Source: Streptosporangiaceae bacterium NEAU-GS5 (GTDB taxonomy: Bacteria > Actinomycetota > Actinomycetes > Streptosporangiales > Streptosporangiaceae). Taken from it: a stretch of DNA of 64,000 nucleotides. The position numbers and the translations under genes were made by a program. Under the pieces are notes generated by a model that worked only from the letters and a program-made list of their open reading frames with translations, ran no database searches and had not been told where the DNA came from. Below, one piece after another: positions 59,395 through 64,000 of this stretch. Numbering within the stretch: position 1 is the first letter of the stretch; each line of letters opens with the position of its first letter. The stretch lies in the NCBI GenBank assembly GCA_017592665.1, contig JAGFNW010000002.1:372001-436000 (forward strand), written 5' to 3'.

Positions 59395-60294
59395 ATGGAG
59401 AACGCCATCACCGTGTCCGGCCTCCACAAGAGCTTCGGCCGCACACACGCCCTCAACGGGCTCGACCTACAGGTCGCGGTTGGGGAGGTGCACGGCTTCC
59501 TGGGCCCTAACGGGGCGGGTAAATCCACCACGATCCGGGTCCTCCTCGGCCTCCTCAAGGCCGACTCGGGCACCGCCACACTCCTCGGCGGCGACCCCTG
59601 GAAGGACGCCACCACCCTCCACCGCCGCCTGGCGTACGTCCCCGGCGACGTCACCCTCTGGCCCGGCCTATCCGGCGGCGAGGTCATCGACCTGCTCGGC
59701 CGCCTCCGCGGCGGGCTCGACCCGCAGCGCCGCAAAGACCTGCTGGAGCGCTTCGACCTCGACCCGCGCAAGAAGGGCCGCACCTACTCCAAGGGCAACC
59801 GGCAGAAGGTCGCCCTGGTCGCCGCCCTCGCCTCCGACGTCGAGCTGCTCATCCTCGACGAGCCGACCTCCGGGCTCGATCCGCTCATGGAAGGCGTCTT
59901 CCGCGAGTGCATCGAGGACGAGAAGCGCCGCGGCCGCACCGTGCTGCTGTCGAGCCACATCCTCGCCGAGGTCGAAGCCCTCTGCGACCGGGTGAGCATC
60001 ATCAGGAACGGCCAGACCGTCGAGTCGGGCACCCTGGAGCAGCTGCGCCACCTCACCCGCACCTCGATCGTCGCCGAGCTGGCCACGCCGATCGGCACCA
60101 TCCCCGGCGTGCACAACCTCGCCATCGACGGCGCCAAGGTCCGCTTCGAGGTCGACACCGAAAAGATCGACGACGCGCTCAAGCATCTCAGCCACGCCGG
60201 CGTGCGCAGCCTGGTCAGCCATCCGCCGACCATCGAAGAGCTGTTCATGCGCCACTACCAGGCCGAGCCCGACCAGACCGGAGCCGAGCGATGA
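59395..60294 (+). CDS. ABC exporter ATP-binding protein
   Basis: 299 residues, DrrA-like. Walker [22 protein letters not shown], signature [15 protein letters not shown] (a variant of LSGGQ), Walker [21 protein letters not shown] and the His switch [15 protein letters not shown]. The C-terminal ~80 residues form the accessory domain typical of export ATPases. ATG overlaps nothing upstream and is predicted to be the first base of the message. Its stop overlaps the permease start (ATGA). Confidence 0.95.
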   Translation: MENAITVSGLHKSFGRTHALNGLDLQVAVGEVHGFLGPNGAGKSTTIRVLLGLLKADSGTATLLGGDPWKDATTLHRRLAYVPGDVTLWPGLSGGEVIDLLGRLRGGLDPQRRKDLLERFDLDPRKKGRTYSKGNRQKVALVAALASDVELLILDEPTSGLDPLMEGVFRECIEDEKRRGRTVLLSSHILAEVEALCDRVSIIRNGQTVESGTLEQLRHLTRTSIVAELATPIGTIPGVHNLAIDGAKVRFEVDTEKIDDALKHLSHAGVRSLVSHPPTIEELFMRHYQAEPDQTGAER

Positions 60295-61871
60295 CCGGCG
60301 CCTGGAACCTCGTGCGGCTCATCCTGCGCCGCGACCGGATCCTGCTGCCGATCTGGGTCCTCCTGCTCGGCGCGCTCCCCGGCACGTACGCGACGAGTTT
60401 CTTCGAGCTGCTCCCCGACGACGCGGCACGGGCCACCTTCGCCGCCACGACGGCGAGCAACCCCTCGGTCGAGGCCATGCTCGGCCCGATCTACGGCAGC
60501 AGCATCGGCGCCTTCACCGCCCAGCGCGTGGGCTTCCTGTACGCCATCGTCGGCCTGGTCAACCTCCTCACCGTCATCCGGCACACGAGGACCGAAGAGG
60601 ACGCCGGCCGGCGCGAACTGGTCGCGGCCACCGCCATCAGCCGGCACGCTCCGCTCACGGCCGTCCTGGCGGTCACGTTCGCCGCGAACCTGCTGCTCGG
60701 GCTCATCGCCGCGGCGGGGCTGAGCAAGACGGGGCTGCCTTCCTCGGGCTCGCTGCTGATCGGCCTCACCTTGGCGGGCACCGGCTGGGTGTTCGCCGCG
60801 ATCGGCGCCCTGGTCGCGCAGCTCACCGAAGGCGCGGGCGCGGCACGCGGGCTCGGCATCGCCGTCCTCGGCGCCGCCTTCCTGGTCAAGGCGGCCGGCG
60901 ACGGGGCCGCCTCCAGCGTGTCGTGGGCGTCGCCGCTGGCCTGGGGGCAGCACAGCCGGCCGTACGAGGGCGACCAATGGTGGGTGGCGGCACTGTTCGT
61001 GATCGTCGCGGCCGTCATCGCCGTCCCCGCGTACCGGATGGCCGCCTCACGCGACGTGGGCGCGGGCATGGTCCCGGCCCGCCTCGGCCCGGCCGAGGCC
61101 GCGCCCCGGCTGAGCACGCCGCTCGCGCTCGCCTGGCGGCTCCACCGAGGGCTGCTGGCCGGCTGGACGGCCGGATTCGCCCTCGCGGGCCTGCTGTTCG
61201 GCGGTGCCGCCAAGGCCGCCTCCGACGTGCTCAGCTCCAACAAGGAGATGGCCGACCTGCTCGCCAAGCTGAGCGGCGGATCCTCGGTCACCGACCTCTA
61301 TCTCGCCGAGATCATGGGGGTCAGCGCCATCGTCGCCGCCGCGTACGGGATTCAGGCGGCGCTGCGCATGCGCGCCGAGGAGACCGGGCTGCGGATGGAG
61401 CCGGTCCTCGCCACCTCGGTCGGCCGGATCAAGTGGGCGGCCGCGCACCTGGTGTTCGCCGTGCTCGGCCCCGCGGTCGCGCTCGCGGCGACCGGCCTCG
61501 CCTCCGGCCTCACGTACGGCCTGGCGGTGCACGACCTGAGCGGCCAGCTGCCGCGCGTGCTCGGCGCGGCCGTCGTGCAGCTGCCGGCCGTGCTCGTGCT
61601 GACCGGGATCACGGTGGCCCTGTTCGGGCTGGCGCCCAAGCTGACCTCGGCCGCCTGGGGCGCGCTCGCCGTCTGCCTGTTCCTCGGGCAGCTGGGCGCG
61701 CTGCTGCAGCTCAGTCAGGGCGCGCTGGACATCTCGCCGTTCACGCACGTCCCGAAGCTGCCGGGCGGCACGGTCACGGCGACCCCGCTCATCACGCTCA
61801 CCGCGGTCGCCGCGGCGTTCCTCGTAGTCGGCCTGTACGCCTTCCGCCGCCGCGACGTGACGACCGGCTAG
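60291..61871 (+). CDS. ABC-2 type exporter permease
   Basis: 526 residues with about 12 membrane helices in two six-helix halves, i.e. a fused permease: [28 protein letters not shown] opens the first half and [25 protein letters not shown] the second. Such long permeases pair with one ATPase type to export drugs or polyketides (TipC/Tet-type 'ABC transporter permease' of actinomycetes). Translationally coupled to the ATPase gene. Confidence 0.92.
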   Translation: MTGAWNLVRLILRRDRILLPIWVLLLGALPGTYATSFFELLPDDAARATFAATTASNPSVEAMLGPIYGSSIGAFTAQRVGFLYAIVGLVNLLTVIRHTRTEEDAGRRELVAATAISRHAPLTAVLAVTFAANLLLGLIAAAGLSKTGLPSSGSLLIGLTLAGTGWVFAAIGALVAQLTEGAGAARGLGIAVLGAAFLVKAAGDGAASSVSWASPLAWGQHSRPYEGDQWWVAALFVIVAAVIAVPAYRMAASRDVGAGMVPARLGPAEAAPRLSTPLALAWRLHRGLLAGWTAGFALAGLLFGGAAKAASDVLSSNKEMADLLAKLSGGSSVTDLYLAEIMGVSAIVAAAYGIQAALRMRAEETGLRMEPVLATSVGRIKWAAAHLVFAVLGPAVALAATGLASGLTYGLAVHDLSGQLPRVLGAAVVQLPAVLVLTGITVALFGLAPKLTSAAWGALAVCLFLGQLGALLQLSQGALDISPFTHVPKLPGGTVTATPLITLTAVAAAFLVVGLYAFRRRDVTTG

Positions 61872-61877
61872 CCGGAT

Positions 61878-62822
61878 CTATCCCGTACGGAGGATGTGCC
61901 ACGCGGCATCGGCCTGCGAGGTGTAGTCGACGCCGCCGAACGAGAACCTGTGCATGCCCGCCTCGTCTTCGTGGAAGAACGCGCCCGGCCCGGTGTCATC
62001 CATCCTCTCCGGGTCCTTGTAGTCGAAGACGCCCGACACGTACACATCCTCAATGAACATGGCCTGGGCTTCCACGCTGCGCAGGCTGTACCAGGACGCG
62101 CCGCCGTCCATGCGCGACCGCCATTCATAAGGGTTGTAGTCGCGATCGAAGAGCGCGCCGTCGAGTTGATTGAAGGCCGAGTTCCCGATGTAGGAGAATC
62201 CGCCGAACTGGAACTGCCACGTGTGCACGCACTCGTGAACCAGCGTCCTCTCGGCGTAAGACGGCAGATAGATGGTGAAAGCCATGGTGAGGGCACGGCC
62301 GGATCCGGTGAGGATGCCGGCCGGGCCCACCACCAGTTCGATCGCGTCGTAGTTCAGCGACTCCCGGAATATGGGCCACAGGATCGCCCGCTCGCTCTTG
62401 GTCAACCGGCGTTTGGCCGGCTGCAGGCCGAGCGCGGTCTGCACCAGATCCACGACTCTGAGCGCGACGAAGATGACCGTCCCGGTGAACGCGTAGAACC
62501 CGTCCTTGGCCAGAGACCAGAGGTCGTCCAGTGCCTGCTTGATCAGGTCGGTGTTGCCGGTAATGAGCGCGATCACGCCGACGACGAGGGTGACCAGCGT
62601 GCAGACCGTCCGGTACACCCAGCGCACCACGACGGTGGCGACCCACAACGTCACCTTCACCAGGAAGGCGACCACCCAGCAGAAGAGCTTGTTCAGGCAC
62701 AGCGTCCACCAGTGGCAGGGCTCGTCGCGGCATCGTTGTTCCTGCTGCTCCACCCACTGGTCGACGGGTTGAAGAACCGTCTCTTCGATCCGCTCCGCCT
62801 GCTGGCGGCACGAAAGCGCCAT
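61878..62822 (-). CDS. Membrane-anchored HExxH protein, DUF4157-like metallopeptidase domain
   Basis: 314 residues. A charged N-terminus with an acidic/Gln segment, a Cys/Trp-rich stretch (CRDEPCHWWTLCLNKLFCW), two membrane helices at about 48-90, then a soluble domain: LTKSERAILWPIFRESLNYDAIELVVGPAG followed by AERTLVHECVHTWQFQFGG, with zinc motif HECVH at 196-200. The L-T-x-x-E-x-x-x-x-x-x-x-F-x-x-x-x-x-Y-x-x-I...HExxHxWQ pattern resembles DUF4157 and Vgr-related proteins found with contractile injection systems and toxins. That match is from memory of the pattern, not a search. Last of three co-directional genes; function unknown. Confidence 0.75.
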   Translation of the reverse strand: MALSCRQQAERIEETVLQPVDQWVEQQEQRCRDEPCHWWTLCLNKLFCWVVAFLVKVTLWVATVVVRWVYRTVCTLVTLVVGVIALITGNTDLIKQALDDLWSLAKDGFYAFTGTVIFVALRVVDLVQTALGLQPAKRRLTKSERAILWPIFRESLNYDAIELVVGPAGILTGSGRALTMAFTIYLPSYAERTLVHECVHTWQFQFGGFSYIGNSAFNQLDGALFDRDYNPYEWRSRMDGGASWYSLRSVEAQAMFIEDVYVSGVFDYKDPERMDDTGPGAFFHEDEAGMHRFSFGGVDYTSQADAAWHILRTG

Positions 62823-62828
62823 GGTCGC

Positions 62829-63191
62829 CTACCGCTCCGACCGGCCGTTCAAGGCCGTCTCCAGGCTGCGGGCGGCGGCGGCGAAGCGCCGGCCCGCCCA
62901 CCACAGCCCAAGGGATTTGCCTGCCACGCCGCCCACGAGCGCAGCCGCGATCGCCGGCATCGGGGGCAACCCCACCAGGTAGAGGCCGCCTGCCAGAGCC
63001 GCCCCGATCGCGCCGGCGCCGCATCCACAGGCCCTGGCGTAGCGCATGAGGTCGGCGTAGTGGCGTTCCGCCTCCGCGCGCGGCAGGGCGTCCAGTCCGC
63101 CGAACCCCTGCCCGCGCAGTTCGAATGAGTCCGGAACGCCGTCGTCAGGCACCTGCGCGGCATGAGGCGCCGGCCACCTGCCACGCGTCAT
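62829..63191 (-). CDS. Small membrane protein with GxxxG-rich double helix
   Basis: 120 residues from ATG 63191. A soluble N-terminal half (MTRGRWPAPHAAQVPDDG...) with LPRAEAERHYADLMRYARACGCGAGAIGAALAGGLYLVGLP and a second Gly-rich helix PAIAAALVGGVAGKSLGLWW. The frame stays open upstream to a GTG at 63305, giving another hydrophobic segment. But that extension overlaps the upstream gene and has many A-ending codons (CTA, GCA, GTA), unlike genes here, so it is rejected. Eight bases separate it from the upstream stop and six from the downstream gene. Not a recognised family. Confidence 0.7.
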   Translation of the reverse strand: MTRGRWPAPHAAQVPDDGVPDSFELRGQGFGGLDALPRAEAERHYADLMRYARACGCGAGAIGAALAGGLYLVGLPPMPAIAAALVGGVAGKSLGLWWAGRRFAAAARSLETALNGRSER

Positions 63192-63199
63192 CCGGTCGC

Positions 63200-63526
63200 C
63201 TAGTCCGCGTACCAGTGGCACCGATGCCACCAGTAGGGGCAACACCGGTGCCAGGGGTAGTAGATGCGCCACCACCAGCACCACAGCGGCCGCCAAGGGA
63301 ACCACACGTCCCAGGGAATGAACCGCTGAACCGGGATGAATTCCGGGATCTGCGCCTCTCCGAGCGCCTTGTCGTCCAACTCGAGACCCGCCTCCCGGGC
63401 GACCTCGAGGACCGACAGCTGGATCTCCCCAGCAGCCGTCCGGTCTTCGGCCACCCTCCGAAGCCTTTCGAAGACCTCGTTCGCCGCGGCATTGGCCCGC
63501 AGGAATGCCTCATCGTTCTCTGGCAT
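63200..63526 (-). CDS. Small protein with Trp/Cys/His-rich C-terminal tail
   Basis: 108 residues. Residues 1-65 are ordinary and acidic/helical (DEAFLRANAAANEVFERLRRV...ELDDKALGEAQIPEFIP). Residues 69-108 hold 11 Trp, 4 Cys, 3 His, 4 Tyr and 4 Phe/Pro pairs: IPWDVWFPWRPLWCWWWR then IYYPWHRCCPYWWHRCHWYAD. Third positions in this tail are almost all G or C, so it is genuinely translated in this frame rather than a shadow of the next gene. A leader-plus-core layout suggests a modified peptide (RiPP) precursor or a metal- or heme-binding tail; no modifying enzyme was recognised beside it. First gene of the cassette. Confidence 0.75.
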   Translation of the reverse strand: MPENDEAFLRANAAANEVFERLRRVAEDRTAAGEIQLSVLEVAREAGLELDDKALGEAQIPEFIPVQRFIPWDVWFPWRPLWCWWWRIYYPWHRCCPYWWHRCHWYAD

Positions 63527-63783
63527 GATCGCCCCCAGTCGTTTCCCTGTTGCTGAAGCTCGCACTTCATCCTCTGATCCCTCGCCTAGGCGCCGAATCA
63601 GAGGCCGTCTCAGGGAAACCCCTAGGACTTGAGCCCGAAATCGAACCCGGCTGGCCGGATCCATCCCTGAATGCGGATACTGCTTAACGATCCGGTCTCG
63701 CGCCGTTCCGCTCTGTCATTTCACGGCTCACACTGTCCGTCCAGAGTCCGAACGCGCACTCCCCTGACGGCCTCGGAGCGACG
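63527..63783. other. Divergent promoter region at the right end
   Basis: Separates the minus-strand cassette from the plus-strand membrane-protein gene. No operator-like dyad or clear -35/-10 pair could be assigned; the region is slightly less GC-rich than coding sequence. Confidence 0.4.
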
Positions 63784-64000
63784 ATGTACCCGCAGGATCC
63801 GCAAGACCCGCGCCATTGGCAGACCCAGCCCGGCTACGGCGCCTACCAGCCACAACCCGCCTATAGCCCGATGGGCTACGGCGCTCCCCCGGCTCGGAAG
63901 ACCAACGGCCTGGCGGTGGCCTCCCTGATCACCGGCCTGACCGGGTTCATCACCTGCGGGCTAACGAGCATCGTCGCCGTGGTGTTCGGACACGTCGCGA
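63784..64000 (+). CDS. DUF4190-like membrane protein, 5' part
   Basis: 72 codons visible to the right edge. The N-terminus is Pro/Gln/Tyr/Gly-rich ([19 protein letters not shown], then repeats of YQP/YGA), typical of disordered cytoplasmic tails. [34 protein letters not shown] matches the first helix of DUF4190-type proteins. Continues past the window. Confidence 0.75.
   Translation, partial: MYPQDPQDPRHWQTQPGYGAYQPQPAYSPMGYGAPPARKTNGLAVASLITGLTGFITCGLTSIVAVVFGHVA

Noticed and set aside
62829-63305. Longer form of the small membrane protein with an extra N-terminal hydrophobic segment
   Set aside because: The extension overlaps the Trp-rich gene and uses many A-ending codons; ATG 63191 fits the neighbour's stop better.
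1-64000. tRNA or rRNA genes, integrase or insertion-sequence transposase, secondary-metabolite gene cluster
   Set aside because: None could be recognised on either strand by eye; a tRNA scan and transposase profile search would settle it.

Overview
The window is about 71% GC with strongly G/C-ending codons, frequent GTG starts, overlapping ATGA gene junctions and several leaderless promoters. This and the gene content (actinobacterial ROK glucokinase, ECF42 sigma factor with a YCII partner, PI-mannosyltransferase-like GT4, c-di-AMP riboswitch before a cell-wall hydrolase, DasR-type operator, candidate 6C RNA) point to a filamentous actinomycete, most likely Streptosporangiaceae (Nonomuraea-like). 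The genus is inferred from gene style only.

0-16.5 kb is mostly housekeeping: a urate-degradation operon (uricase, HIU hydrolase, OHCU decarboxylase) runs off the left edge, followed by endonuclease IV, a candidate two-hairpin 6C-type RNA, an orphan LytTR regulator, a sulfite-oxidase-like molybdoenzyme, and a DAHP synthase preceded by a complete attenuator (leader peptide with Phe, Trp and Tyr codons plus terminator). Next come thiI, a NarL-type two-component pair, an MHYT membrane sensor, a phosphofructokinase with residues typical of the pyrophosphate-dependent form, and glycerol kinase. A DasR-like site lies between the last two. A large membrane protein, a MarR-GNAT fusion and a PhoX-like protein follow.

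16.5-30 kb carries a KAP P-loop NTPase, a MerR regulator with a VIT/vWA protein, homocysteine methyltransferase, a DUF885 peptidase-like protein, a DHA2 efflux pump, an acyltransferase, an alpha/beta hydrolase and a secreted beta-propeller. 30-37 kb is a conserved actinobacterial block (EEP nuclease, ROK glucokinase, DUF5304-like protein, ArsA ATPase, SRPBCC protein, phosphoesterase) divergent from a long-chain acyl-CoA synthetase. A FadR/GntR regulator and lactate permease follow, separated by a nested inverted repeat containing the regulator's likely operator.

39-45 kb is an alpha-galactoside uptake locus: binding protein, two permeases, DeoR regulator and GH36 alpha-galactosidase. It has two unrelated operator candidates upstream, and six copies of a 12-bp core (three direct, then three inverted, at 41-bp spacing) between the binding-protein and permease genes. 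45-49.6 kb is a tight minus-strand run: glycosyltransferase, M48 protease, secreted gluzincin, ECF42 sigma, YCII protein.

49.7-52.6 kb has two NlpC/P60 hydrolases separated by about 1.3 kb. That gap holds a c-di-AMP riboswitch, a perfect Crp-type box and a 788-bp palindrome whose outer 145-bp arms differ at one position. 52.7-61.9 kb has an NYN nuclease, a phosphotransferase, a methyltransferase, a GNAT enzyme, a DEDDh exonuclease/GIY-YIG fusion, a stand-alone Lrp/AsnC domain, and a GbsR/MarR regulator divergent from an ABC exporter, both apparently leaderless and sharing one operator.

The right end (61.9-63.5 kb) is the most novel-looking locus: a 108-residue protein with an extremely Trp/Cys/His-rich tail, a small membrane protein, and a membrane-anchored HExxH protein resembling DUF4157-type domains. 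A partial DUF4190-like membrane protein starts at the right edge.
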